The notes under the pieces: model-generated
The model's database searches: none
Seen by the model: only the letters and a program-made list of their open reading frames with translations
Told to the model about the DNA's origin: nothing
In this document: one piece after another, positions 15,966-23,441 of the stretch
Numbering within the stretch: the stretch's first letter is position 1
Layout: every line of letters starts with the position of its first letter
Translations under genes and position numbers: made by a program
From: Pseudorhodobacter antarcticus
GTDB lineage: Bacteria; Pseudomonadota; Alphaproteobacteria; Rhodobacterales; Rhodobacteraceae
Direction: 5' to 3'
NCBI GenBank assembly: GCA_945860375.1
Contig: CAMAQR010000057.1
Coordinates: 1 to 23,441 of the forward strand
DNA: 23,441 bases

Positions 15966-17327
15966 ATGACCACTCACGCTCTTAATGCCGGCATGATCCG
16001 AGCTCCGTCCGTCATTGGCATCACCGAAGGCTACATGCCCGGCTTCGGCAATGATTTCGAGACTGAGGCCCTTCCCGGCGCACTGCCGCAGGGGATGAAC
16101 AGCCCCCAAAAGTGCAATTACGGGCTTTATGGCGAGCAACTCTCAGGCACCGCCTTCACCGCGCCAAGCCATCAGAATGAGCGGACATGGTGCTATCGCA
16201 TCAGGCCTTCGGTCAAACACACTCACCGCTTTGCAAAAATCGCCGCGCCAATGTGGAAATCGGCACCATGCATCGACCCCGAGATTGTCAGCCTGGGCCA
16301 ATACCGTTGGGACCCTTTGCCGGTACCCGATGCTCCGCTGACGTGGATCACCGGCATGCGCACCATGACAACGGCGGGTGATGTGAACACCCAGACCGGC
16401 ATGGCGAGCCATGTCTATCTGGTGACGCAATCGATGAAAGACGCTTACTTCTTCTCGGCCGACGGCGAGTTGCTGGTGGTGCCGCAAGAAGGCCGCCTGC
16501 GATTTTGCACTGAACTTGGCATCATCGACCTTGAACCGAAGGAAATCGCTATTCTGCCACGGGGTCTGGTCTACCGGGTAGAAGTGCTCGAAGGCCCCGC
16601 GCGTGGCTTTGTCTGCGAAAATTATGGCCAAAAGTTCACCCTGCCGGGTCGTGGACCGATCGGAGCAAATTGCATGGCCAACCCGCGCGATTTCAAAACG
16701 CCGGTGGCGGCGTTTGAAGATCGTGAGGTGCCATCCACCGTTACTGTCAAATGGTGCGGTCAGTTCCATGAGACAAAGATTGGCCACAGCCCGCTGGATG
16801 TCGTGGCTTGGCACGGCAACTATGCGCCGTTGAAATACGACCTGCGCACCTATTGCCCGGTCGGCGCGGTGCTGTTTGACCACCCTGATCCGTCGATCTT
16901 CACCGTGCTGACAGCCCCCAGCGGCATCGAAGGCACTGCGAACATCGACTTTGTGCTCTTCCGCGAACGCTGGATGGTGGCCGAAAACACCTTCCGCCCG
17001 CCTTGGTACCACAAGAACGTCATGTCTGAGCTGATGGGCAATATCTACGGCATCTACGACGCCAAACCCAAGGGCTTTGTCCCCGGCGGTATGTCACTCC
17101 ACAATTGCATGCTGCCGCATGGGCCGGACAAAACCGCGTTCGAGGGCGCATCTAATGTAGAGTTGGCTCCCGAAAAACTGCGTGAGACTATGTCTTTTAT
17201 GTTCGAAACCCGTTTTCCGCAGCACCTGACCCTCTTTGCAGCGCAAGCCGGGCATTTGCAGGAAGATTACATCGACTGCTGGGCCAGCCTTGAGAAGAAG
17301 TTCGACGGCACGCCCGGTATAAAGTAG
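15966..17327 (+). CDS. hmgA: Homogentisate 1,2-dioxygenase
   Basis: The 453-residue protein is a full-length cupin-type homogentisate dioxygenase. The opening block [20 protein letters not shown] is characteristic. The ferrous iron ligands are His349, Glu355 and His385, in the [14 protein letters not shown] and LPHGPD motifs, with exactly the 6 and 30 residue spacing of the human enzyme (His335, Glu341, His371). It cleaves the homogentisate ring with oxygen to maleylacetoacetate. AGGAG lies six bases ahead of the start. It is the first gene of a five-gene rightward operon and is probably controlled by the MarR-type operator just upstream. Confidence 0.97.
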   Translation: MTTHALNAGMIRAPSVIGITEGYMPGFGNDFETEALPGALPQGMNSPQKCNYGLYGEQLSGTAFTAPSHQNERTWCYRIRPSVKHTHRFAKIAAPMWKSAPCIDPEIVSLGQYRWDPLPVPDAPLTWITGMRTMTTAGDVNTQTGMASHVYLVTQSMKDAYFFSADGELLVVPQEGRLRFCTELGIIDLEPKEIAILPRGLVYRVEVLEGPARGFVCENYGQKFTLPGRGPIGANCMANPRDFKTPVAAFEDREVPSTVTVKWCGQFHETKIGHSPLDVVAWHGNYAPLKYDLRTYCPVGAVLFDHPDPSIFTVLTAPSGIEGTANIDFVLFRERWMVAENTFRPPWYHKNVMSELMGNIYGIYDAKPKGFVPGGMSLHNCMLPHGPDKTAFEGASNVELAPEKLRETMSFMFETRFPQHLTLFAAQAGHLQEDYIDCWASLEKKFDGTPGIK

Positions 17328-17411
17328 GCCAGTTCGGCTGATGGCGCTTTTGGGGCCTAATGCCCTGAAGGCGTACCAGTTGGATTTTGATATGAGATAG
17401 ATGAGGTCGAG

Positions 17412-18668
17412 ATGGGGCTGTTGCGGTCATGGGTCGAAAGCGCAAACCGAGAGGGGTGTGAATTTCCGCTGAACAATCTGCCCTGCGGGGTCTTCTCTGT
17501 GGGGCAGGACGAGCCGCGCTGTGGCATGGCTGTCGGCGATTTCGTTCTGGATGTGACGGCACTAGAAGATGAAGGGCTGCTGGCGCTTGAAGGTGGGCCC
17601 CTGCTGGATGTGCCGTTCTGGAACGAGGTAATGGAGGCCGGGCCGCAAGTCTGGGCCGCGCTGCGTGGGCAATTGCTGGATTTGCTGCAAGAGGGATCGA
17701 CCAAGCGCTATCTGGTCGAAGATCATCTGGTAGCCATCAGCACCGTACGGCTGCATATGCCCTTCCTTGTGTCAGAATACACCGACTTTTATGCCGGTCG
17801 CCAGCATGCCACCAATGTCGGTACCATGTTCCGCGGTGCCGAGAATGCACTGCCGCCCAACTGGCTGCACATCCCCATCGGCTACAACGGTAGGGCCTCG
17901 TCGGTCGTTGTCTCGGGCACGGATGTCCGCAGGCCCTGGGGCCAGATTAAAGGGCCGAACGACAGCGTGCCACGCTTTGCCCCCTCGGCCCGCTTCGACA
18001 TCGAGCTGGAGATGGGCGCTGTGGTTGGGATGCCGTCCGATGGCCCTGTGAGTGTGGCCGAAGCCGATGCGATGATCTTTGGCTATGTTCTGCTGAACGA
18101 TTGGTCGGCGCGCGATATTCAAGCATGGGAGTATCAGCCCCTCGGCCCCTTCCAGTCAAAGGCCACGGCCACCACGATCTCACCTTGGATCGTAACACGT
18201 GCAGCCCTAGAGCCTTTCCGCACCGTGACCCCGCCGCGCGAGGTGCCGCTGTTGGCGCATCTGCAAGAACCGGGGCCGATGCTCTACGACATCGCCTTGG
18301 AAGTCGCCCTGACCCCCGAAGGTGGGGCCGAGACGGTGATCAGCCGCACGAATTATGCTGAGATGTATTACTCCGCGCCTCAGCAATTGGCCCATCACAC
18401 AACGAGCGGCTGTGCCATGAACGTGGGTGATCTTTTGGGCTCCGGCACGATCTCGGGGCCCGACAAGGGCAGTCAGGGCAGCCTGTTGGAACTGAGCTGG
18501 GGTGGCAAAGAGCCCTTCGTCATCGCAGGCGGCACCCGCAGCTTTATCGAAGACAACGACACGTTGACCCTACGCGGACACGCGCAAGGTGATGGATACC
18601 GGATCGGGTTTGGCGCTTGCGCAGGCAAAGTGATCCCCGCACTGGCTGACCCCTACAAAAGGACCTGA
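17412..18668 (+). CDS. fahA: Fumarylacetoacetase
   Basis: The 418-residue protein is a full-length fumarylacetoacetate hydrolase with an N-terminal SH3-like domain (about 20-115) and a C-terminal catalytic domain. Metal and catalytic residues of the mammalian enzyme are present at near-identical positions. They are Asp125 and the base His132 in DFYAGRQHATNVG, Glu198 and Glu200 in DIELEMG, and Asp230 in LLNDWSARDIQAWEY. It hydrolyses fumarylacetoacetate to fumarate and acetoacetate, the last pathway step. GAGGTCGAG precedes the start. It follows hmgA by 84 bases and is followed almost at once by the MBL gene. Confidence 0.96.
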   Translation: MGLLRSWVESANREGCEFPLNNLPCGVFSVGQDEPRCGMAVGDFVLDVTALEDEGLLALEGGPLLDVPFWNEVMEAGPQVWAALRGQLLDLLQEGSTKRYLVEDHLVAISTVRLHMPFLVSEYTDFYAGRQHATNVGTMFRGAENALPPNWLHIPIGYNGRASSVVVSGTDVRRPWGQIKGPNDSVPRFAPSARFDIELEMGAVVGMPSDGPVSVAEADAMIFGYVLLNDWSARDIQAWEYQPLGPFQSKATATTISPWIVTRAALEPFRTVTPPREVPLLAHLQEPGPMLYDIALEVALTPEGGAETVISRTNYAEMYYSAPQQLAHHTTSGCAMNVGDLLGSGTISGPDKGSQGSLLELSWGGKEPFVIAGGTRSFIEDNDTLTLRGHAQGDGYRIGFGACAGKVIPALADPYKRT

Positions 18669-18669
18669 C

Positions 18670-19620
18670 ATGGCCAAGGCATTCGCATCCCAAGGCGACT
18701 TGAGCGACAAGAAGATCAGCTTTTCCGAAATCGGCACCGGGCTTTATGCCTTCACCGCCGAGGGTGACCCCAATTCCGGTGTCATCATCGGCGATGACAG
18801 CGTCATGGTGGTCGAGGCGCAAGCCACGCCGCGCTTGGCGCGAAAGGTGATCGATTGCATCCGCGGGGTGACGGACAAGCCCATCAGCCATGTCGTGCTG
18901 ACTCATTACCATGCGGTGCGGGTACTGGGAGCCTCGGCCTTTGGCGCAGGCCAAGTGATCATGTCGGAAGTTGCCCGCAATATGGTTGCAGAGCGCGGGC
19001 AGGAAGATTGGGACAGCGAGTTCCAGCGCTTCCCCCGACTGTTTCAGGGGCACGAAAGCATCCCCGGCCTGACTTGGCCCACCACCACCTTCACCGGCAA
19101 GATGAGCGTCTTTCTGGGCAAGCGCCGTGTGGATATTTTGCAACTGGGTCGCGCCCATACCGCGGGCGATGCGGTCATACATGTGCCCGACGCCAATGTG
19201 ATGTTCACTGGCGACATCGTCGAAGCTCATTCGGCCTGCTACTGCGGAGACGGCCATTTTGCCGACTGGGGCACTACGCTAGAGGCCGTCCGCGCCTTTG
19301 ATCTGGCAGCTATTGCCCCAGGCCGTGGCGGAGCGGTGCTGGGGCGTTCAGCTGTCAACGCCGCACTTGATCGCACCAAGGACTTTGTCGAAAGCACCTA
19401 CCGGCCGGTGGCCCGCATCGCCGCACGTGGCGGAAGCCTGAAAGAGGCCTGGAACGCCTGCCGCGCCGAATGTGACCCCAAGTTCAAGGACTATGCTATC
19501 TACGAACACTGCCTGCCCTTCAACGTTGCCCGCGCCTATGACGAGGCCCGTGGCATATCCCATCCCCGCATCTGGACTGCGCAGCGCGATCTGGACATGT
19601 GGGCCGAATTGCAAAGCTAA
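18670..19620 (+). CDS. MBL-fold metallo-hydrolase-like protein with an altered metal site
   Basis: The 316-residue protein has a metallo-beta-lactamase fold: a VIIGDDSVMVVEAQATPR strand-turn (about 38-55), THYHAVRVLG (78-87), AHTAGDAVIHVPDANVMFTGDIVE (162-185) and APGRGG (216-221). The usual HxHxDH is H79-Y-H81-A-V83-R84, and the last ligand His, normally in a PGHG turn, is Arg219. His79, His81, His163 and Asp182 remain, which would suit one metal ion in site 1 but not a standard dinuclear site. Start overlaps nothing: it follows fahA by one base, so translation is probably coupled. The role in the pathway is unknown; thioester or lactone hydrolysis is conceivable. Confidence 0.85.
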   Translation: MAKAFASQGDLSDKKISFSEIGTGLYAFTAEGDPNSGVIIGDDSVMVVEAQATPRLARKVIDCIRGVTDKPISHVVLTHYHAVRVLGASAFGAGQVIMSEVARNMVAERGQEDWDSEFQRFPRLFQGHESIPGLTWPTTTFTGKMSVFLGKRRVDILQLGRAHTAGDAVIHVPDANVMFTGDIVEAHSACYCGDGHFADWGTTLEAVRAFDLAAIAPGRGGAVLGRSAVNAALDRTKDFVESTYRPVARIAARGGSLKEAWNACRAECDPKFKDYAIYEHCLPFNVARAYDEARGISHPRIWTAQRDLDMWAELQS

Positions 19621-19641
19621 GGCATAGGAGAGGTTCTTGGA

Positions 19642-21273
19642 ATGAGCGCGCTTATCCCCGAACGCTACCCGCTGGCGTTTCAACTTTACCCCTATCAGCA
19701 CTCTCCCGATGAGGACGCGGCTTCACCAGTGCGCCACAAGGTCATAGTTGTGGGGGGTGGCCCGATTGGTTTGGCCACAGCGCTGGATTTGGGACGACAA
19801 GGCGTCCCGGTTTTGGTGTTGGACGATCACGAAGGGGCAGGGCTTGGCAGCCGTGCCCTGTGTTTTGCCAAACGCACGTTAGAGATCTGCGACCGAATGG
19901 GCGCCGCCGGCCCTATGCTAGACAAAGGCGTGCGCTGGAACCTTGGCAAGGTCTTTTACGATGACCGCTTGCTTTACGAATTCAACCTCTTGCCCGAGGA
20001 TGGCCACGCCTTTCCCGCCTTTATCAATCTGCAGCAACCTTGGTTTGAAAAGTTTCTTTTTGAGGCAATCGTGGCTGCCCAGTCCAAAGGCGCGCCCATC
20101 GAAATCCGCGGCAAGAACCGGGTCGATGCGCTGGTGCAGCACAGCGATCATGTGAGCCTTACTGTAGCGACACCTGATGGCCCCTATACCCTTGAAGCCG
20201 ATTGGCTGATCGCCTGTGATGGTGCACGCAGCCCTTTGCGCGACATGCTGGGCCTAGATTTTAAGGGTCGAGTTTTTGAGGACAATTTCCTGATCGCCGA
20301 TGTGAAGATGAAGGCTAATTTCCCAACCGAACGATGGTTCTGGTTCGAGCCGCATTTCAAATCTGGTGCCTCGGCGCTGCTCCACAAGCAACCCGACGAC
20401 ATCTGGCGCATCGACTTTCAACTGGGCTGGGATATTGACCGCAAGACAGAACTGCAGCCCGAAAACATCCGCGCCCGGGTGGATGCGATGCTTGGGCCGG
20501 ATGTGGCCTATGACCTGGAGTGGAGTTCGATCTACACATTCCAGTGCCGCCGTATGGACAAGTTCCGCCATGACCGCGTGCTCTTTGCAGGTGACAGCGC
20601 GCATCAAGTCTCGCCCTTTGGCGCGCGGGGGGCTAATTCGGGCATTCAGGATGTCGACAATCTGGCGTGGAAACTAAAGTTAGTAATCGAGGGCAAGGCC
20701 CCGCCGCGGTTGTTGGACAGCTATGACAGCGAAAGGGTGTATGGGGCGGAAGAAAATATCCTGAACTCCACCCGAGCCACCGATTTTATTACGCCGAAAT
20801 CGGCAGTGTCCAAACTGTTCCGCAACGCGGTGCTGGACTTGGCCGAACACGTGCCATTTGCCCGTTCGGTCGTGAACTCGGGCCGTCTGTCGCTGCCTTG
20901 CACTTACGATGGTTCCGTTCTGAACGGCCCCGATTGCCCGTCTATGCCGCGCCGCACCCGGCCGGGCAGCCCTTGTCCCGATGTCGCCTTGACCGATGGA
21001 TGGCTGCTGCCCCTGCTGGGGGGGGGCTTTACGCTGCTTACCATCAACACCGAAGCACAAGATCGTGCAAACCTGCACGGTATTGCGCTCAGGCAACTTT
21101 CGCTATCGGCCAAGCAAAGCCCCCACTTGCAAGCGCGCTATCTGGGCGACTCCCACTCGGCCGTCTATCTGATCCGCCCCGATCAGCATATTGCCGCACG
21201 TTGGGAGACCTATGACGCCGTCGCCGTCGCCCAAGCCTTAGCCACTGCTCTAGCGCTGGAGACTACACCATGA
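19642..21273 (+). CDS. FAD-dependent aromatic hydroxylase, probable 3-hydroxyphenylacetate 6-hydroxylase large subunit (MhaA-like)
   Basis: The 543-residue protein is a class A flavin monooxygenase of the PheA/MhpA group. The FAD motif VVGGGPIG (35-42), the DG motif CDGARSPLR (about 192-200) and the GD motif VLFAGDSAHQVSPFGARGANSGIQD (about 313-337, given in parts) are all present, with a C-terminal thioredoxin-like domain. AGGAGAGG precedes the start. The location inside a homogentisate operon, with a tiny partner gene overlapping its stop, matches the 3-hydroxyphenylacetate 6-hydroxylase of Pseudomonas putida, a flavoprotein (MhaA) with a small coupling protein (MhaB) that makes homogentisate. 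The substrate is therefore probably 3-hydroxyphenylacetate, but other meta-hydroxylated aromatic acids cannot be excluded. Confidence 0.8.
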   Translation: MSALIPERYPLAFQLYPYQHSPDEDAASPVRHKVIVVGGGPIGLATALDLGRQGVPVLVLDDHEGAGLGSRALCFAKRTLEICDRMGAAGPMLDKGVRWNLGKVFYDDRLLYEFNLLPEDGHAFPAFINLQQPWFEKFLFEAIVAAQSKGAPIEIRGKNRVDALVQHSDHVSLTVATPDGPYTLEADWLIACDGARSPLRDMLGLDFKGRVFEDNFLIADVKMKANFPTERWFWFEPHFKSGASALLHKQPDDIWRIDFQLGWDIDRKTELQPENIRARVDAMLGPDVAYDLEWSSIYTFQCRRMDKFRHDRVLFAGDSAHQVSPFGARGANSGIQDVDNLAWKLKLVIEGKAPPRLLDSYDSERVYGAEENILNSTRATDFITPKSAVSKLFRNAVLDLAEHVPFARSVVNSGRLSLPCTYDGSVLNGPDCPSMPRRTRPGSPCPDVALTDGWLLPLLGGGFTLLTINTEAQDRANLHGIALRQLSLSAKQSPHLQARYLGDSHSAVYLIRPDQHIAARWETYDAVAVAQALATALALETTP

Positions 21274-21470
21274 CCCTGATCGCAGTGCCAAACCTTGAAA
21301 CCCCCGATGCCACCTATGCCGATCTCATTGCTGCCCATGACGGTATGACCGAGGCACAAAGCCATGCCTTCAACGCAAGGCTGATCTTGATCCTGATGAA
21401 CCAGATCGGCAGCGCGGCGACCATAAGGGAGGCGCTGGCGCTGGCGCAAAATCCCTGCGGCGCGGGCTGA
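21270..21470 (+). CDS. Small DUF2783-type protein, probable hydroxylase coupling protein (MhaB-like)
   Basis: This 66-residue protein starts inside the stop codon of the hydroxylase gene (ATGA overlap), implying coupled translation and equal amounts. It is mostly one or two helices: YADLIAAHDGMTEAQSHAFNARLILILMNQIG, read in parts about 17-48, followed by a short helix ATIREALALAQ. The composition and gene position fit DUF2783, a family found beside MhpA-type monooxygenases, and the P. putida MhaB coupling protein of the two-part 3-hydroxyphenylacetate 6-hydroxylase. No cofactor-binding motif is visible. It is the last gene of the operon. Confidence 0.8.
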   Translation: MTLIAVPNLETPDATYADLIAAHDGMTEAQSHAFNARLILILMNQIGSAATIREALALAQNPCGAG

Positions 21471-21551
21471 AAAAAGTCATGTCTCTGCTGTTGATTTGGG
21501 CTCAGGGTGAAAACACGCGATCCCTAGACCTGTGGAAAGGGCCGTAAACCG

Positions 21552-22013
21552 CTATTCCAGCGGGAGCCCTTGGGTAGACTTGATTGTTTTCAGCACAATC
21601 TCTGATCGCACCTGAGCCACCTGCGGATGCGGCAAGAGGCGGTGATGAATGAAGTCGGCAAAGGCTTCAAGGTCTCTTACCAGCACCTCCAGCACGTAAT
21701 CCGCATCGCCTGACACTGAATGCGCTGTTATCACCGCTGGTTGCCGCCGGACGAACTCCACAAAGGTATTATCTTCCTGCGCCGAATGGCCGCGCAAATT
21801 GACCCGGATGATTGCTCGCATGCCAAAGTTGAGCTTGATTGGGTCAAGTCGAGCTGAGTACCCGGCGATAACTCCCTCCATCTCCAGGACCGTGCGACGG
21901 CGCGAGCACTGAGAAGCGGATAGATTCACGATCTCACCCAGCGCTGCATTCGTCAGCGACGAATCAGCCTGAAGAGCTTTAAGAATCGCGCAATCAAAGT
22001 CATCTATGTTCAT
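21552..22013 (-). CDS. Lrp/AsnC-family transcriptional regulator, probable regulator of hpd
   Basis: The product (153 residues from 22013, MNIDDFDCAILKALQADSSL) has an N-terminal helix-turn-helix of the Lrp type (about 1-60, LGEIVNLSASQCSRRRTVLEMEGVI) and a C-terminal RAM effector domain (about 65-145, with AVITAHSVSGDADYVLEVLVRD). A Met three codons upstream (22022) is also possible: AAGGGA lies three bases from it and twelve from 22013. It is divergent from hpd, with a near-palindromic site between them. In related bacteria Lrp-type genes beside hpd respond to aromatic amino acids or their keto acids; the effector here is inferred. Confidence 0.9.
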   Translation of the reverse strand: MNIDDFDCAILKALQADSSLTNAALGEIVNLSASQCSRRRTVLEMEGVIAGYSARLDPIKLNFGMRAIIRVNLRGHSAQEDNTFVEFVRRQPAVITAHSVSGDADYVLEVLVRDLEAFADFIHHRLLPHPQVAQVRSEIVLKTIKSTQGLPLE

Positions 22014-22070
22014 TTCGTGCATATTTCCCTTAAATTGCGCACAAAGCATCCATAACGCTGTCCGCAATCC

Positions 22071-22084
22071 TTTGCAATTGCGAA
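22071..22084. promoter_or_regulatory. Near-palindromic site in the lrp-hpd divergent promoter
   Basis: TTTGCAATTGCGAA reads as an inverted repeat with mismatch only in the third pair. The central GCAATTGC is perfect. It lies about 58 bases before the hpd start and about the same distance from the lrp start, where an Lrp-type regulator could control both. A related half, AAATTGCGCAC, lies at 22033-22043, so regulator multimers could bind several sites. The reverse strand GTTCGCAATTGCAAA resembles the MarR-type site ahead of hmgA, so cross-control is possible. Confidence 0.45.
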
Positions 22085-22142
22085 CACCTTGCACGCGACC
22101 AATGCCATGATGTCACTCAAGCCATTAAAGGAGTGCAAGGCC

Positions 22143-23255
22143 ATGGGACCTTTCCCGCATGACGCCCCGAAAGCCACGATCACGCAAGCAAACCCTGCCG
22201 GCACTGATGGATTTGAATTCGTTGAGTTCGCGCACCCTGAACCTGCTGTTCTGGATAATTTGTTTCGCCAGATGGGGTTTGTGCCCGTGGCGCAACATCG
22301 GGCCAAGGCCATCACGCTGTACCGTCAGGGCGACATCAACTATCTGTTGAACGCAGAACCGGACAGCCACGCCGCTCGTTTTGTCAGCGACCATGGTCCT
22401 TGCGCCCCGTCAATGGCTTGGCGCGTTGTGGATGCCCAGCACACGTTGCGCCGGGCGCTAGATCTGGGTGCCACCGAGTACACCGGCAAGGACAAGTCGC
22501 TTGATGTTCCGGCACTGGTCGGCATCGGTGGATCCCTTCTTTACTTAGTGGATACCTACGGCGAAAAGGGCAGCGCCTTTTCTGCCGAATTTGACTGGTT
22601 GGCCACCCCAGATCCGCGCCCAGAAGGTCTTGGCTTCTACTATCTGGACCATCTCACCCACAACGTCATCCGCGGTAACATGAACACTTGGTACCGATTC
22701 TATGCCGACACTTTCGCCTTCCGTGAAATCCGCTTCTTTGACATTCAGGGAAAACATACTGGCCTTACCAGTCGCGCGCTTACCTCGCCCTGCGGTAAAA
22801 TCCGTATCCCTATCAACGAAAGCTCCGACGACAAAAGCCAGATTGAGGAATACCTGCGCCGCTACAAAGGCGAGGGCATCCAGCATATAGCGATCGGTAC
22901 TGACGACATATATAGCGGCGTCGATCACCTGGCGCAGCAAGGTGTCCGCTTCATGCCAGGCCCACCTGCGACTTATTATGAGATGTCCCGCGCTCGGGTT
23001 TCGGGCCATCTTGAGCCTATCGACCGGTTGATGACCCACGGTATCCTCATCGACGGCGAAGGCGTCATTGGAGGCGGAGAGACGCGCATACTTCTGCAGA
23101 TTTTTTCAAAGACCGTCATAGGCCCGATCTTCTTCGAATTCATCCAGCGCAAAGGCGACGACGGTTTTGGCGAGGGCAACTTCAAGGCCCTTTTTGAATC
23201 TATCGAAGAAGACCAGATCCGGCGTGGCTTGCTGCAGCCTGCAAATGCGGAGTGA
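22143..23255 (+). CDS. hpd: 4-Hydroxyphenylpyruvate dioxygenase
   Basis: The start at 22143 is chosen because AAAGGAG at 22127-22133 lies nine bases ahead and the family begins MGPFPHDAP; an in-frame TTG and two ATGs further up have no ribosome site. The 370-residue protein has two vicinal-oxygen-chelate domains. The iron ligands are His170 in LDHLTHNV, His248 in GEGIQHIA and Glu332 in FFEFIQRKGDDGFGEGNFKALFESIE, matching the Pseudomonas enzyme (161, 240, 322) with similar spacing. It converts 4-hydroxyphenylpyruvate, from tyrosine, to homogentisate, the substrate of HmgA encoded upstream. It is transcribed apart from the hmgA operon and is probably controlled by the divergent Lrp-type regulator. 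Confidence 0.97.
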   Translation: MGPFPHDAPKATITQANPAGTDGFEFVEFAHPEPAVLDNLFRQMGFVPVAQHRAKAITLYRQGDINYLLNAEPDSHAARFVSDHGPCAPSMAWRVVDAQHTLRRALDLGATEYTGKDKSLDVPALVGIGGSLLYLVDTYGEKGSAFSAEFDWLATPDPRPEGLGFYYLDHLTHNVIRGNMNTWYRFYADTFAFREIRFFDIQGKHTGLTSRALTSPCGKIRIPINESSDDKSQIEEYLRRYKGEGIQHIAIGTDDIYSGVDHLAQQGVRFMPGPPATYYEMSRARVSGHLEPIDRLMTHGILIDGEGVIGGGETRILLQIFSKTVIGPIFFEFIQRKGDDGFGEGNFKALFESIEEDQIRRGLLQPANAE

Positions 23256-23441
23256 CGTTCCCCTCAGGTGGAGTGCCAACGATAAGTGGTCCACCAAATA
23301 GGATAGCATCATCCCTCTTGGTGAGGGACGCGCAGATAACCAAGAGGTGGAATAGCTGGCATAGAAAAGACTACCCGACGCCATATATTTAAAGCTGTAT
23401 TTTAACATAGGCGGCTGACGGTTGCGCTCTAGAAATCATAC
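23256..23441. other. Region downstream of hpd with two inverted repeats
   Basis: CCTCTTGGT (23314-23322) pairs perfectly with ACCAAGAGG (23339-23347) over a 16-base loop, and GGTGGA (23267-23272) pairs with TCCACC (23290-23295). Neither hairpin is followed by a run of T, so at best these are rho-dependent or pausing hairpins ending the hpd transcript. No gene is visible to the window end. Confidence 0.4.

Noticed and set aside
16143..17012. Open frame of 289 codons on the minus strand inside hmgA
   Set aside because: hmgA is certain from its iron ligands and full length; the antisense frame is rich in His and Arg and shows no motif.
18544..19257. Open frame of 237 codons on the minus strand across fahA and the MBL gene
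   Set aside because: It overlaps two well-supported genes in antisense and has no family features.
22089..22142. Longer hpd protein starting at the upstream TTG or ATG codons
   Set aside because: The ribosome-binding sequence AAAGGAG is inside this stretch and points to the ATG at 22143, which also matches the family N terminus.
23106..23408. Minus-strand frame of 100 codons crossing the end of hpd
   Set aside because: It is antisense to the conserved C terminus of hpd, has no ribosome site, and has no recognisable motif.

Overview
The window looks like chromosomal DNA of an alphaproteobacterium, most likely the Rhodobacteraceae/Roseobacter group. This is judged from protein style (4-hydroxyphenylpyruvate dioxygenase, homogentisate dioxygenase, MarR, Lrp), compact operons and moderately high GC, not from any database search. 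It holds 18 protein-coding genes. I see no rRNA, tRNA, CRISPR array, intact insertion sequence or phage gene.

Left block (about 1-14340): a catabolic and uptake cluster for an unidentified, probably N-substituted amine or amino acid. It has a dimethylglycine/sarcosine dehydrogenase-like flavoprotein with a GcvT half (46-2523, +), an EamA/DMT permease (2757-3644, -), a complete polyamine-type ABC transporter (permeases 3656-4444 and 4451-5632, binding protein 5647-6693, ATPase 8510-9616, all -), a KstD/fumarate-reductase-type flavoprotein inserted in the transporter operon (6793-8487, -) and an IclR regulator (9845-10648, +). A further four-gene minus-strand operon encodes, in order of transcription, a 2,4-diaminopentanoate-dehydrogenase-like enzyme, a PhzF-family protein, a RidA-family protein and an M20 amidohydrolase (14267 down to 10666). 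Four promoter regions in this block (about 7-31, 6706-6733, 9755-9773, 14318-14336) share the element ATTTNCGTWAT, each within one mismatch. In two or three of them it forms a clear inverted repeat of TAAT/ATTA half-sites. This suggests one regulon, probably under the local IclR protein. The substrate and pathway cannot be read from sequence; I think this block is the best candidate for an undescribed system.

Right block (about 14690-23441): the homogentisate branch of tyrosine/phenylalanine and 3-hydroxyphenylacetate breakdown. maiA and a marR gene run leftward. From a shared divergent promoter hmgA, fahA, an MBL-fold gene, an MhaA-type flavin hydroxylase and a 66-aa DUF2783/MhaB-like partner run rightward. 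An Lrp/AsnC regulator is then divergent from hpd. Hpd makes homogentisate from 4-hydroxyphenylpyruvate, and the MhaAB-like pair would make it from 3-hydroxyphenylacetate. HmgA opens the ring, MaiA isomerises maleylacetoacetate, and FahA yields fumarate and acetoacetate. An inverted repeat between the presumed -35 and -10 of hmgA is a likely MarR operator, and a near-palindrome lies between lrp and hpd. The MBL protein keeps the site-1 histidines and the bridging Asp but has lost the usual second-metal ligands.

Gene-free stretches: 2524-2756, 14268-14690 and 23256-23441, each with only hairpins or operators that I can point to.
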